Positions 25,839 to 44,009 of a stretch of DNA of 64,000 bases are shown here, in pieces. The notes under the pieces were generated by a model. It searched no databases. It was given only the letters and a program-made list of their open reading frames with translations, and was not told the DNA's origin. How positions within the stretch are numbered: the stretch's first letter is position 1; each line of letters opens with the position of its first letter. Where the stretch lies: assembly GCA_963377175.1 (NCBI GenBank), contig CAUJNA010000454.1:32501-96500 (forward strand), given 5' to 3'. The translations under genes were made by a program, and so were the position numbers. This DNA is from Effrenium voratum (lineage: Eukaryota; Sar; Dinophyceae; Suessiales; Symbiodiniaceae).

Positions 25839-27090
25839 GCCAGCCGGCGTGAGCACTCAGCTCAGGCACTTGCAGTCAGAAGCAGCTGGCACTGGGCGAG
25901 TCTAACATGCAGCGTTCAGGTTTCAGGGTTGGGAACACTAAAAATAAATCTAACAATTTCCATCTGCCTCCTTTCCCGTCAAACGGCCTGAGGCTTCTAA
26001 AGTTCAAAACGTCACATTCTAGAAGCTTGACGCTCCATCTGCCTGGAAGCACCTGCCTACATCATGCGCAATGCTTGAACACACTTGTCTGCATCAAATT
26101 CGCCAAGCCTGCCAGTAAAACCTGCTAGAGCCCACGAAGCCAAATGTCTAGACCTCCCAGGACAACCGTGTATCACTCTCCTACAATACACTGCTATTGA
26201 GCAATGCTGCATACTTTGGCAGAAAACATTGTATCTGGCGCTTAGAAACGACGCCTCGGAGCACAAATCGCTGAAAGCCATGTTGAACGCTCTTGGAGAC
26301 CTTGCGCACAACAGATCTGATCACTTGTGAACAACATATTGAAATTACTTTGGAATGAATTCTGACCGGCACTGATTCAGATCAACGTTTCTGCACGGCC
26401 TAGTGAGCACCGCCTCAAACAAACAAACAATCACGACATATGCGTGAGTCTACCGCAAGCAAACTTCACTGCAGCATCCAATTCTGCCTGAGTCCAAGAT
26501 AGGGTTGTTCCTAAGCATGTCGCCTTTTGAACCATGTATGGCGTCCCTGGCGTTCCAACTAGAGCATGGCTTGCCCGACTCAAGTGACACTGTCCTCCCA
26601 CATATATATTTCCGAATGAAGAGTCCTCAACCCCTGGATATAGACATCTCCAACTTTGAGGTCTCATCTGCTCGATACACCTGACATCTGAACTTGCTCA
26701 GATACGCCCGCACCTGACATCCAAAGACACACGAAGCTTTCGGAAGTCTCCGGAAGGCAGCAGTCATCATCGGTTGAACGGCTTCAAGCCACCGAATGGG
26801 CATGTGTCGAAAGGCAGAGGCAAAAAACCCTCCAAGTGGTACTAGTCTGACACCCACACGCAAATGAGTAGCGTGAAGGGAAGTCCTCTTCGAAAGCGCC
26901 CGAGCACCTGCCACTGACTCTGCCAAGGCTTGGGAACTGAAAGTTCAGTCGAAACAAGCAGAAACAGTGAGGCACTCCCCTTCTCCCAATCTGCGCATAA
27001 GGAAAAACATGAGCTCATGAGTGTGGATGTGATTTGGGACCGGTTGGAGTGCTTCAAGGCACCAAATGGACATGTGTCGAAACCAGGCAG
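25839..27090. repeat. Decayed relatives of the 957-bp unit
   Basis: 25839-26060 matches the unit start (GCCGGCGTGAGCACTCAGC). 26640-27080 repeats TTCAAGCCACCGAATGGGCA and CTTCGAAAGCGCCCGAGCACC motifs in changed order. No gene was recognised here. Confidence 0.65.
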
Positions 27091-28213
27091 AGACCCCTCA
27101 AAGTGGCAATTGCTTCGCATTGTTTTCCTTTATGTAGTTCTCCTAGTTTTGACACCCACACACAGATGCGTACGGTCTGCACGCGTGGGTCTCTTCCAAA
27201 GGAGTGCTCCGCCATTTCGGAAGGTTATCCACACCCTCTGACGTCGGGGTGTACCGCTCACCGTGCTATGCGGAGCGTGAAAAAAACTCGACGGACGATA
27301 GCGGGTCGGACATTGTTGCTGAAAAGAAGGATGCACCGTCGAATTGCCCACCACTGCACGCGCATGGAACTACACTCAAACAGCGCAGTTCACGATCTTT
27401 CTGGTGCTCCCTACGTCCGCTGCACACGTCTCACGGGATCAAAGGTCCATCACTCGGCTTACCACCTTGCGCTCGGGCCGCATGTTCTTCTCCCAGCGCC
27501 TACGTCACTTCCAGTTCAAAAACCACAAGCCAACTGGCCGCCAGCCTTGGTTGTCTCTGGAAGAGACGAGCTTCAGCCTTGGCCTGGCTGGAAATGACCC
27601 AAAAACATTGGCTTTTGGGGGGAAGAGAAACTCAAGGGCAAATGGCCACAAATCGAAGCATCCACTCCCCAGCTCCTGTGGTTTCGCCGCTTCCTCAGGC
27701 TTCAGTGAGCGAACACGCCTGGCCGGCCGTTGGAGTGAACGCCGTTGAGACATTTATTCAATTGCACTGAAGCTTCAGGGTTTCTAGTTTCAACCGAGGG
27801 TGTGCAACACCAAACTTCGGGTGCAGTGCGCTGCTCGAAAGCGTGACTGGTCACTTGGGCTGCAATGCGCTGCTGGCAAGCACGCGGTTTCAGAGTGCCG
27901 CTTGCCAAGGTTACAATGTAGCTGAGGCCAAGGCAACAAAAGAGCCTGCAGGTTCTGAAGCTGATTTTAGTTTTTGTTCGGGGGTCCATGCTGCTACATG
28001 GTTCAAATGAGAAGCTATTTCTGTCCACCTTTCACAACACCTCTGCTGGAGTGCGCACGGTCGTTGGCTCATTTTGCTTGCCACGGCTCTCTCACTATGT
28101 GCGTGGCAGCTTACAACAAAAACCGTGCCAAGCCTTCTCAGAACCTTTCCGCACATCACGGGGAAAAAAACGGCAACCGCCAAGCATTCCGGCAGACCGC
28201 GCCTGAGCCGGAC

Positions 28214-28276
28214 TTGCTTTTCAAAATTGGAAGGCTCAGACTTCACAACTTCCATGAAGTCCTCCAAGACTCGAAC
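28214..28276 (-). CDS. Unidentified 21-codon exon
   Basis: The frame VRVLEDFMEVVKSEPSNF ends EKQ, between CTCAG|GTT and CAA|GTCCGG, both phase 0. It is amphipathic, and no family can be assigned from 21 residues. The frame stays open past the donor (GLPECLAVAV), so the 3' boundary is uncertain. Confidence 0.42.
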
Positions 28277-28965
28277 CTGAGTCGGAGACCGGCGTTGCCC
28301 AAAACGCGATCCCGCACAGAATTCCCCAAACCCTTTCCAACATAAGGTCGGCCTGCAAGGCCTGAAGGTGCGCCAAGCGCTTGTTAGAGGGAAAGGTAAA
28401 GTCAAAGAGAAGAGGCCCCGACAAACTGCAAGTGGAAAGAAAAAGCAGAAAGGGAAGTCATAATAAAACCAATTCAACTCAGTCAGAGCTTTCATAGATT
28501 GGGAACGTTTTGTTGGTTGCGGCAAGGCGGAAGTGAACAAAGCATTCTTGGGGTCCCAAGTTGTGGAACGCGCAACCATGTGATGGAGATGGAACCTCTG
28601 ACACCCGTAGATTGGGCAGTTCGGGACTGTGGGGGAGAGCAACGCCCCTTCCACCTGCATGGACTGCATTCCCTGCTTCTTTTCAGCTGAGCAGACTTGC
28701 CTTCAGAGGGCAAAATCGTGACATCAGCGTTTGTCCCGCAAGTGGCATTGCTGTTCCTGCTCTGCTAATAAAATCGCATGCTCGTCTCCGCACGCCAGGG
28801 GTCAGTCCGCAATCTCGGCTACGGCCCCAAATTCAAACGCACTCAGGTCCTGTTACTGAGCAGCTTCGCATGCTTTTGCAACCAGATCAGTTTCTACCTT
28901 CATGGGGAAAACAGTGTTGCCAGGTTAATATGGTTGACCTGGCAAAAGAGGAATGGGTCCGTCTT

Positions 28966-29060
28966 TATTTAGGGGACCCCCAAAATGGTCGTTGTCCTTT
29001 TGGATTTCCTTGAAAACCACCAAAAGGAGTGCCCCAAAAGAAGACACACCCATGTTGGCG
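28966..29060 (+). repeat. Dispersed hairpin repeat, reference copy
   Basis: In order: TTTAGGGGACCCCCAAAATG, GTCGTTGTCCTTTTGG, a short loop, CCAAAAGGAGTGCCCC, AAAAGAAGACACACCCATG. CCTTTTGG and CCAAAAGG form a perfect 8-base stem. Confidence 0.7.
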
Positions 29061-29506
29061 TTGGAATCTGGGCACTCGCGCATAACGTTCGTGCATGCTG
29101 CGCTCCGGTGGCGCCCGCCGACCGAGCCCAGGGTCTCGTCCATTCCAGGATGATCGCGGGGTGACCTCGTGAATGGCCCAAGTCTGTGAGCCACCCTTGA
29201 GGCACCCGAATTGAAAGTTTGACATTAGGTGCCTTTCGAGAAATCCTAAGTCTTGAGCCCTGGCCAAGGTTTGGTGGAAGTTCAACACGTCTACCCCCTT
29301 CGGCTGCGCAGCTTGCAGGCATTTCTCGGGGCGCCCGTTCCCTTCGAGGAAACTGTGTCCGTCAGGGTTGCAAAAATTTCATGCCCAGCCCGTCCCCTGT
29401 CGGGAAACCAAGTGGATGCCTAAAGAACTGCAAATGGTCACTCCACGTTCAAAGTCTCTCAAGAGCACCCAGCCTGGTGCTCGAATGCCCCCTGAGCGGA
29501 GCGCAC

Positions 29507-29970
29507 CTTGCAAAATTTGCATAGACGCAGCCGTCCATCTACCCATTTTGAGCCGCCGCCGGACCAGGACAAAAAAATCGCCAAAAGGATTTAAAACAGA
29601 GGCGAGCAAAACAAGTGTTTGTTTCCTGGTGAAAGACTCAAACAACTCGCTGACTACAGACGCAACATGTCCAGCTTCCGGCACCACTCCAGGTTGAGGT
29701 CGCTGATTGTAAACAACCTGCTCGACCTCGCGTCACAATCCCAACAGCTTGGAGTCGTTTTAGAGGCTTCAGCTGACCAGTTCAACATGGGATCCCCTTT
29801 CAGGGCCCCGTGACCTCGAAACAGCGAAACAGCAAAAGGCGGTCTCACCACGGGTCTCGGCTTGTATTGAGGCCAGAAAGGGGGGGCAAGCCGGGAAGCC
29901 CCTGACAATGAACAAGGGACTTGCAGGAGCGGTTTTTCACGCCTGCCTCCGTGCTGCTGTTGCAGCCCAT
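29507..29970 (-). CDS. Two exons: MGC-type acylation start plus a 73-codon exon
   Basis: The ATG at 29970 opens MGCNSSTE, then a GAG|GC donor. Exon 29726-29507 follows in phase after GAG|GTC and reads VEQVVYNQRPQPG, then SELFESFTRKQTLVL, ending at CAAG|GTGCGC. MGC near the N-terminus is the classical N-myristoylation plus palmitoylation signal, so a peripheral membrane protein is my inference. Downstream exons were not found with matching phase. The first exon is only 24 bases, so its assignment depends on the splice-style match. Confidence 0.4.
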
Positions 29971-30198
29971 GGCGCGCTCTCGAAAGCGGGCAACGGGCAC
30001 TGAAACTTGAGCTCAGGCACACAGCACGCCATGCGCAAACCCTTGAGGTTCCTTGCACGCCGCAAAGAAAAGCAAACAGAAGAAACTGACACATCTCAAA
30101 AGTCTGTGACAAGCAGAACATATGCAACGGCGCGTTTCTGGCTCTCATTCTTTTCCGGCCCGGGTTGCGCAGCTGCCTCGCGCCTGAGAAATCATCGC

Positions 30199-30319
30199 AA
30201 GTGAAGAAAAAGCATCCCCAACTGGTGAAGTGACTCCTTCGAGCAGGGCAATCTCAGAGAGCTTAAGCCCTTTCACCTCCCGCAAGCCGAAAATTGCAAG
30301 GCCCGCGCCTCCGCTTCGC
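30199..30319 (-). CDS. Unidentified 40-codon exon
   Basis: The frame RSGGAGLAIFGLREVKG, then LSEIALLEGVTSPVGD, lies between CCAG|G and CTT|GC. The regular alternation of hydrophobic and charged residues suggests real protein. It may belong to the same gene as the exons at 28.2 or 29.5 kb, but phases do not decide this. Confidence 0.42.
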
Positions 30320-31707
30320 CTGGCGGCTCTGAGAAAACTGGGATGGTCAAAGGTTGCTATCCAGCATCCCGTTCCAGCTTTGCGGCTTCCACAAATGCTG
30401 CCAATTCGTGTTCTGCTAAGGGCAGCAACTCTGGGCCCTCACAAAAGGGGAGTGCCCAAAACCCGCTCGTCATGCAGATTTGCTCGGAGGGGGCCCGCCT
30501 CACGCAACGCTGAAAAACACATCGGCACATGAATTTGGGACCAGCTGCATGGCTGCATGCGCTTAGACGTCTAGCGCAGCCACCTCTCAGGCTGTGTCGG
30601 CTTAACTGCCAATCGGCTCGTCAACGGGTTGCATGGCATGCAGGTACCGCAGGCGCAGCTGACTTCACATCCCCCCGGCGCCTCCCTTTCGCCAGCTTCC
30701 GGAGCCTCTGGCCTGGGTCGTCCCATTCCATTGCCAAAGCTGAAGCTTCCCACTTGGACGGGAACAACTGGTCGAGCTGTCAACGGGCCCATCCCACCAA
30801 CCCCTGGTCTTTTGAACAGTCGCCAGCCTGGCAAGCGAGGATAGCGCCCAACCTGACGGTGCAGTTTGAACAAAGCAAGGTCGTTTTCGAAGGTCGTTTT
30901 CTGCAGGTCTTCGGGCCCCTAAGACGATCCCTGATCGAATCCCCAGCCATTGTATCCCTCTTGGACACACGCATTTTCCCATTTTCTGGGCTGGGGGGTT
31001 CAACGATAGGCAGTGACCCTCGCGCACGGCGAGGGCAAGCGAGGCCTTTGGAGCGCAAAGACCTGGCAGGCCAAGTCCAACATGGATTCACCAAAAGCAT
31101 GGAGGGGTACCAAGACAATTTTGACACGATATGGGTATGGATCAAAATCAAACCACCAGGGGACCGCAGGCTGTAGTCACTTTTCCATTTACCAGGGCTC
31201 TTTTTTGGGTACCTATTTTTGACCCACACCCATAGGTCGACCGCTTTTGATGGCTTAAGCATGGTCTCAAAAGGCTTCCTAAATTTTGGACGTGCCGGCT
31301 GTTGCGTCCCAACTCTGACGAGCTCCCTTTACGAAGGTTCCCCGGTGACACCTTGCGCCCGATCCATGATTCAATGATTTGACAAGGAGCCGAACAAATT
31401 TGTAACGGCGCGCGAAAAAGACTGGATCTGAAATGAGATTTCACCCACCTGAAATGAGAAAGAACCCAACGATTCATGGAGCTTGCAAACCCCAAGGTCG
31501 CTTGCCAAAAAAAAACAAACACTATCCCCAAGACCCCCCAACCTCCCTATGGGTGTGTCTCTTTCTAGGGGACCTCACAAAATGGTAGTTGCGATCTCCG
31601 CGTTTCTCTTCGTTTTGCAATCTCCAGGCGCCCGATGCATTCGTTGCCGCCTGCTGAGGCTTCTCAGGGGGTCTCGCCGCCCCTGAGCCTCCTGACCAGT
31701 GGCAAAG

Positions 31708-31819
31708 ATGTTGGCTCCGAGAAAAAGAAAAAAACAATCCCACGAATTCAATGAACTTGGCTTTGTTGAGCCGCTGAGCCCCAAAAAAAGGCCTGAGCTG
31801 AAGCCCTTAGTCAATCGAG
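31708..31819 (+). CDS. Possible plus-strand exon, basic start MLAPRKRKK
   Basis: ATG at 31708 follows GGCAAAG; the frame MLAPRKRKKQSHEFNELG runs to CGA G|GTAAAG. The start carries a cluster of basic residues like a nuclear localisation signal. A plus-strand frame ending at 32190 (YNLYLMAIDRTDEAEF, then a stop) could be the last exon, but the phases do not join. The opposite strand is also open here, so the strand is uncertain. Confidence 0.25.
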
Positions 31820-32801
31820 GTAAAGACCTGCGGCATACCGTGGCCTTCATTGTGGCAGCGTAGCGCTTTGCCACCGAATGACCTGGGCCACGGGCAACGG
31901 AACTGTCGGACCTCGACATGGCCCGGACAAGGAATCGCAGCGAGACACATTCGATAAAATGCAATCAAATGCACATGGGCTCTGAGAGTTTTGCTAATCC
32001 TTGTCTTGGCAAGACTTGCCAAAAGTTCGGAAACAAATCTGGGTTTGTGAACGGCAGGAACTGCATCCTGCGGACGGGTCAGCTTCACTTGTACCAAGGA
32101 CCTTGGTACAACCTCTACTTGATGGCCATCGACCGGACCGATGAAGCGGAGTTCATCAATGGAGCTCTAGCCATTGCAACCTCTGGTTGAAGGAGAAAAC
32201 CTGCTGCTTGATGTTCTTTCGGGTCCCCTTTCAAAAGGAACCAGCCGAACGGCCAAACCTGCAACCTTTGGCAAACGGACAGCCTGGCGACCCAGGCCAA
32301 AGCCAAAACAAGGCACCGGAGATCGCTTGACTTGAAAGCACCTGGGATCTAGGCCCAAAGGGCCAAGCCAACACACACCATGAAGCCAACAACAGTCTGC
32401 CGGGCACGGCCTGTGGCTAAATGGCAAAAAAGGCTGTCTCTCAGCTCGCAAGAAAGCTCAAACAAACTAGTTCAATATAATATTGTGCTCCTTGTGATAA
32501 CGCCCTTGCTGGCAGGTAAGGCAGAGGGCAAACCTCACCACCCACCCACCCCGTTGCGGAGCCGGTGGTATGACCACGAACCCTGCACGAGGCGTTCGGC
32601 AAATGAGACTACTGCAATGCCATGCAGTAAACTTGGAGGGCAAAAAGTGAAAGAAAAGGGTGGCTAGGACACAGGGCAAAGGCAGTTGCCAAGCTGTCTA
32701 CGGGCGGCGCCAGAAGACTTGGAACTGGCAATGACTGGGTGAGGCACTGAAGTTGATAGCCCAATCGTCCTCGCCAGAAACAAAATGGCAAGTTTACTTA
32801 C

Positions 32802-32930
32802 AGCGGCATCCAGCAAATTTCGGCACAGAGCGCCACGCGGGTAGGAGCCAACACAGGAGGTATAGCAAACCAAGTAGAGCCCAACGCATAGGGCCGCCAA
32901 AGTGAGGTGAGGCGAGAGCTTGGAAACACC
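32802..32930 (-). CDS. Possible exon with a membrane segment
   Basis: The open frame LTLAALCVGLYLVCY, then SCVGSYPRGALCRNLLDAA, ends at a perfect GTAAGT donor. The first part is hydrophobic enough for a membrane helix. The 5' boundary is not resolved. Confidence 0.3.
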
Positions 32931-33439
32931 ATGGAGCTTTCGGGGCATCGAAGATCAGGGCAGTGGAGCCTGAAGATAAGCCAGCACCTAAATGCCCTGA
33001 CACGAAGATCTGACTTCGGACATGACAGGGCGACACACATGGGGACGGGCCGGTAATGCTAGAGCTGGCATGCCGCGGGCAGCCCTCGAGCAGCAATGGC
33101 TTAAACTTCTTGCTGGTTGAAAGGAACAATGAAGGAAACCCAAACAGGCAATGTAAATCAGGGTGGTGCTGTTGTCCCCCTTTTGGGGACACACTTCGCC
33201 CAAAATGAGACCCCAAGATTTCGGCCTGAAAACGCCTTATTTGGGCATGAATTTTAACTGGGGATCCTATCGTGAACATCATTTAGAGGATTTATGTTCA
33301 ATTTGGAGGAACCCCAATCCATGAAATTTGTATTCGATCCCAACGCAAACAGTCACCGTCGCAATCGTGAGGGTTCCCGGCACCACTTCTGGGGATCGCC
33401 CGCCTGGCGATCGGAATCTGACGTGTCACTTGGACAACT

Positions 33440-33545
33440 TGATGTGGTGTCTACAAATCGGAGAAGCTTTTTGGGGTGTTCAAAAGCAAACCAAAAAGGA
33501 CACCACCTACCTGGAGGGGTTCCCAACTTTGACAAACACCCATGT
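33440..33545 (-). repeat. Dispersed hairpin repeat, reverse orientation
   Basis: It contains GGGGTGTTCAAAAGC, AAACCAAAAAGGACACC and AACACCCATG. The order is mixed relative to the reference, suggesting decay or two overlapping copies. Confidence 0.45.
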
Positions 33546-33698
33546 TGATACTGATTGACATGCTTCAGATTGACCAACATGGGTGTGGCTTTTGTTCAGG
33601 TTGGAGCACAAACAAGATGCCGGGTATTCTTGCGTCCTTTCCTTTAAAAAAAAAGTTCCAACAGAACTCTCCCCAAAAAGACCCCCCCCCCCCATGCC

Positions 33699-34076
33699 TT
33701 GGAAACCAAAGGTCGGTTGAGTTCTTTGGGGCACGGCGTGTACCTGAGCCCTTCGACCGGAAACGAAGGGCTCGAAGGCCTCGTCCACATGTGCCACCAG
33801 TGTCCCGGGCACAGTCAGCCTCGGAGCTGGCGTCTCATGTTTGTCCACAAAAAAGCCGCCAGGATCTGCCAGAAGACGTTGGTGTTGAAACCAGTCCAGT
33901 TGAAATCAAGATATAAACCTTCGGCTTTGAGCAATAAAGAGGCGAATCGACCAAGCAAACCACCAACTCAGGGAAAGCGGCACGAGCCAGACGAAACTAC
34001 AAACGACCCTCTGGCCATGAGCGAAGAAATGCTAGTGCTGGTCCGCCAAAAGGTTAAGCGTTTAGCCAGTCCGTAG
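33699..34076 (+). CDS. Coding-like block, strand ambiguous
   Basis: On the plus strand a 125-codon frame reads LVHMCHQCPGHSQPRSW and ends EEMLVLVRQKVKRLASP before a stop. On the minus strand, 33848-33700 also looks protein-like (PGTLVAHVDEAFEPFVSG). Most neighbours are on the minus strand, and minus-strand splice signals are not obvious. I can only say that one of the two is probably coding. Confidence 0.25.
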   Translation: METKGRLSSLGHGVYLSPSTGNEGLEGLVHMCHQCPGHSQPRSWRLMFVHKKAARICQKTLVLKPVQLKSRYKPSALSNKEANRPSKPPTQGKRHEPDETTNDPLAMSEEMLVLVRQKVKRLASP

Positions 34077-34299
34077 AGAAACGGTCTCTCAAGGTCAGAA
34101 GGATAAAGGTTCCACGCCGCGATGCAAGGGTGTGTCTTGAGGCACTCCCTGTGCCCTATCACTCAGGCTTCTCCTTTCAGGAGATAAACAACCCAGCGAT
34201 GTGTCTCTGGAAGGCCAATTGTTTCTACCGAGTCAAATGTTTCACATTACACATCGAATACGTGTAAACAATTGTAAGGCCAGCGAAAAAGAAAAAAAA

Positions 34300-34690
34300 C
34301 AAGCTCAGGTAATATCCCCAACAACATGCGGTGTTCTTTTTAGTGCTCGCACCACCCCGCAGCTCTCCGAACCCTCGTGGAACCCTCGTGGAACCCTCGT
34401 GGAACCCTGGTGGAACCTTACCTCAGGGCCGCCCCGGACCTATCTGGGCTGAGACCCCAAAGCTTTCAGCTGTTGGGGAAGACAAGCTCAGGTGATATCC
34501 CCAACAGCATGCGGCGTTCTTTGTAGTGCTCGCACCACCCCGCAGCTCTCGGAACCCTCGTGGAACCCTGGTGGAACCCTCGTGGAACCCTGGTGGAACC
34601 CTGGTGGAACCTTACCTCAGGGCCGCCCCGGACCACCCCAGAGCATATCTGGGCTGAGACCCCAAAGCTTCCAGCTGTTGGGGAAAAACT
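34300..34690. repeat. ~190-bp tandem duplication with internal GGAACCCTCGTG repeats
   Basis: AAGCTCAGGT, ATATCCCCAACA and GCTCGCACCACCCCGCAGC recur about 190 bases apart. Each copy holds three to five 12-base GGAACCCT(C/G)GTG units and ends with CAGCTGTTGGGGAA. Confidence 0.9.
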
Positions 34691-35371
34691 GTTGAGGCTC
34701 TCAGCGCGCGACTGCCCAAGTGCTGGCGCCTTTCGATCCAACTCCTCGGCGACCGTGCTCCGGGTTCCAGGGCTGTTGCTACTTCTGCTGATTTTCGTGG
34801 GAGGGGTTCGAACTAACCGCACGTACTCAAGTTGGGACCATCCCACGTAGGAAATGGTCGTCATAGCAAGCATGGCACATGGGGGAAGCGGTTTTCGAAA
34901 TCATGGTGGCCTGTTTCCCAGACGTGGGATGTTCCAACAATTGCCTTGAGCTGATCGGCAAAACACCTGGTCTCCCAAAATCTAACGTTTGCAACTGGAG
35001 GCAATAGGACCAGAAACATGGTTCTGAAGTTGCGACATTGCAAGCTGGGCATTCAAAAGAGGGGGTGGGTCAGGTTTTGGGTTGGCTGAGGCTAGATGGA
35101 GACTTGGATCGCCGTGTAATTTTCGTATTGCCGGAGGACTCTACTACTCACAACCATCATGTTAAAATGAATCGACCCATTCAAAAGCGTAGCGGAACCA
35201 ACCCCGATTGCGGTCCGGATTCATTCGAAGCTGGCAATTTAAGTGGTGCTCTTGAGTACCTTGAAACCAACGGTTCAAAGAGAAACCAAAAGGAAAGCAA
35301 CCATTTTTGGGGGTCCAAATCCCAATTTTGACACATGCGGCAAATTCCTTTGGGAGCCCCGCAGCAAGTGC

Positions 35372-36012
35372 CTGGCTGTAGCGCTGGATGTTGTTGGACA
35401 CCTCGCCCATTTTTAGACGTGTCCTCTCTTGAGCACAGGTCCCCAAAGGTGAAATCCGAGTCACATTGACAGCTGCATCAGAGGATCCCGACAAGCGGAG
35501 CCTTTCCAACCAGGCTCCTTCAACACTGACCAGACCTTTGGGTCCAAAAGTGATGGAAACTCGGCCCAGGAAAACACCACGCCTCGTCTTTGGTATCCTC
35601 CAGCTTCGCAATATGGTGCAAGGCTTCCTGGATTGCGGCCTGCGTTCCGATCGTTCCGAAATTGACCCATGGCCCAGGGTTGCAAATGATCCGTTGCTTT
35701 TGCCAAAAAAAAAACGGGGCCCTCCATCGGGCTCAACATCCTGCTCGACGCACCTCGCCTGAACTTGGCGAATGCCGGCTGCCATGTTTCCCCGCGCGGC
35801 CAGTGATCGGGCGCAAGGTAAGCAACGCAAGTAAAGTAAAGTATTGGAACCTCTTTCAGGCGTATCGGGAATGCATGTTTAATGCACAGAGGGACTCGCA
35901 AGGCCTGCCCTATTCCTTCTTGCAACAGAACAACAACATTTGCATCTTTGGAGAGGACTCTTACAGTTCCTGTCAACCATAGCGGACCAAGTTCAGACTC
36001 AATGCTACGCCA
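35372..36012 (-). CDS. Unidentified gene fragment, three exon candidates
   Basis: Exon 36012-35851 (54 codons) reads WRSIESELGPLWLTG, then VVVLLQEGIGQALRV, to a GAG|GT donor. Exon 35639-35583 (19 codons) reads AAIQEALHHIAKLEDTKDE to a GAG|GC donor. Their phases agree. A third segment at 35517-35372 (AWLERLRLSGSSDAAV, then KMGEVSNNIQRYSQ) is protein-like, but its phase does not match the second exon, so an exon or a boundary is missing. I recognise no domain. Confidence 0.5.
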
Positions 36013-36643
36013 CTGCGTCAAAATCTCATGTCAAGCGCCTTCTTTGTGGACTTAGCCATGCCTTCCACCATTCATATCTCTCTCAGCACTAGATATGCTA
36101 ATGACTGGTCCTCATTGGCTTTCCTTTAAAGTCCCCAAATGGCTCCTGAAATTTCACCAGGGTGACGTGATTTGCTCGACCGCTGGATTTCGCTGAGATC
36201 CGGCGCAGCGATCGAGGGCCGTGCTGTCTCTGAATGCTTCGGAGTGACTCAGCTTGGCTTTAAGCAAACAGATGCATCTCAAAATCTGCACATCACTCCT
36301 TCAGACTTCTGTTCAAGAGGCAGATGCTTGCTCGCCTCCTTTCCTGTACCTTCTACACTGTCTCCATCTCATGGCTAGGATATGACTGCCATCGAAAGAA
36401 AACAAGACGGATGGCTTGGGATCAAATGCTTGTGCTAGATCGGAAGTCTTTCAGAACCACTTCCATGATTGGTGCTTCGTGGCTGATAAACCAATCCACC
36501 CAACATATGGGGGTTGCTGCATAAAGGGCATATACTCCATTGACATGCTGAAATGTGTATTTCCACCATATAATTGCAACGAGCCGGCAAACTTTCCAGC
36601 GCGATTCCTGAGTTGATGCGACAAAAACCCTGGAAGCGTTCCA

Positions 36644-36753
36644 TTTCGCAGACATGGTCTCCATCGAGGCGACTTTCAGCATAAGGTGTGACGCCACATT
36701 TCGCAGACATGGTCTCCATCGAGGCGACTTTCAGCATAAGGTGTGACGCCACA
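36644..36753. repeat. 55-bp perfect tandem duplication
   Basis: The unit from TTTCGCAGACATGGTCTCC to GTGACGCCACA occurs twice, at 36644 and 36699. Confidence 0.95.
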
Positions 36754-37439
36754 CTGGGATACCGATTCGAAAGCTCTCACACCGCCTGATCTTTGGGGGT
36801 CGATCATCGCCAACTTGGGCGTCAAGCTCAAGCTTGTCAAGCGTCCCCTTCCCCAAAAAAAACCTGAGGAACCCGAGATGTTCCTGTTGCCGGTGAAAAC
36901 GAATTGGCCCGCCGGACAAACCCACTGCTCACCAGGTGGGATATCCCGCGACTCAGGCGAATGGGCCTTGGGCGGAGAACCAAAAACAACCCAGGGAAAA
37001 GTGGCCCTGGTATTCTAGGAGACCCTTTTTGGGGGCTGAGCCGTGGTTCTCTATGGAGGAACAAACCACAGGCGCAGGTGCATATGCTGCATGCCAATTT
37101 GAAGCATGCGGCTAGGCAGAGAAGCAGTCAGATCCAGTAAAAAAGGGCAAGGGGCCACTAAGCATACCTTTTTGCCGGGAGGTCCACCCCAAATTCCCTA
37201 CACATCCATCCTAGAAGCCGAGAGCCACTTCGTTCTTCGGCGATTTCGGGAACTGCTCATACCCTCTCAATCCTTGGCACCCAAGCACAACGCCTTGTGC
37301 TTTCGACTCCCACAAAATATATATACAGAACTCCAAAGCAAACAACGAAAGCACTAGGCAGCATCCACTCGAACCAGCAAACTTGAGGCAATGCAGCCAA
37401 GGATTCATGCGACTTGCGCAGGCTGACGTGAGTACCTAC

Positions 37440-37661
37440 CTCCTCTGTCTCAAGTGCTGCCCAACTGGGCCAACATGCAGTTGGTCGCCCTTGCCGCAAA
37501 CAATCACCGACCTGCATGAAGAGATCACGGGCTCCGAGCTCGGCTTGTTTTACGCCAGCTTTTCGCTCGCCACTGTGGGCGCAGACCTGAGCAGGCACTG
37601 GCGGTGCAAAATCCTTCGACTGCTTAGCAGTTGCCCTTAGTCGTGCGATGCTCCACGCCAT
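37440..37661 (-). CDS. Unidentified 74-codon exon beginning MAWSIARLRATAKQ
   Basis: A polypyrimidine tract ending in AG sits directly before an ATG. The frame then stays open for 74 codons to a GAG|GTAGGT donor. The product starts MAWSIARLRATAKQSKDF, is basic and contains no domain I recognise. Only 25 bases separate it from the stop of the upstream dehydrogenase gene on the same strand. It could be the first exon of the next gene, with the AG acting as a trans-splice acceptor, or a further exon of the dehydrogenase gene if a short intron removes that stop. Confidence 0.5.
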
Positions 37662-37686
37662 CTGCAAAAAGAAGCCCTCAAAGCTA

Positions 37687-44009
<6,323 letters not shown>

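Noticed and set aside
28262..28285. T-arm-like CAGGTTCGAGTCTTGG on the minus strand
   Set aside because: No 5' acceptor complement; the segment is better explained as the start of the exon at 28276.
30529..31176. 215-codon plus-strand ORF
   Set aside because: One of the longest non-repeat frames, but no motif or splice context supports it; not strong enough to list as a gene.
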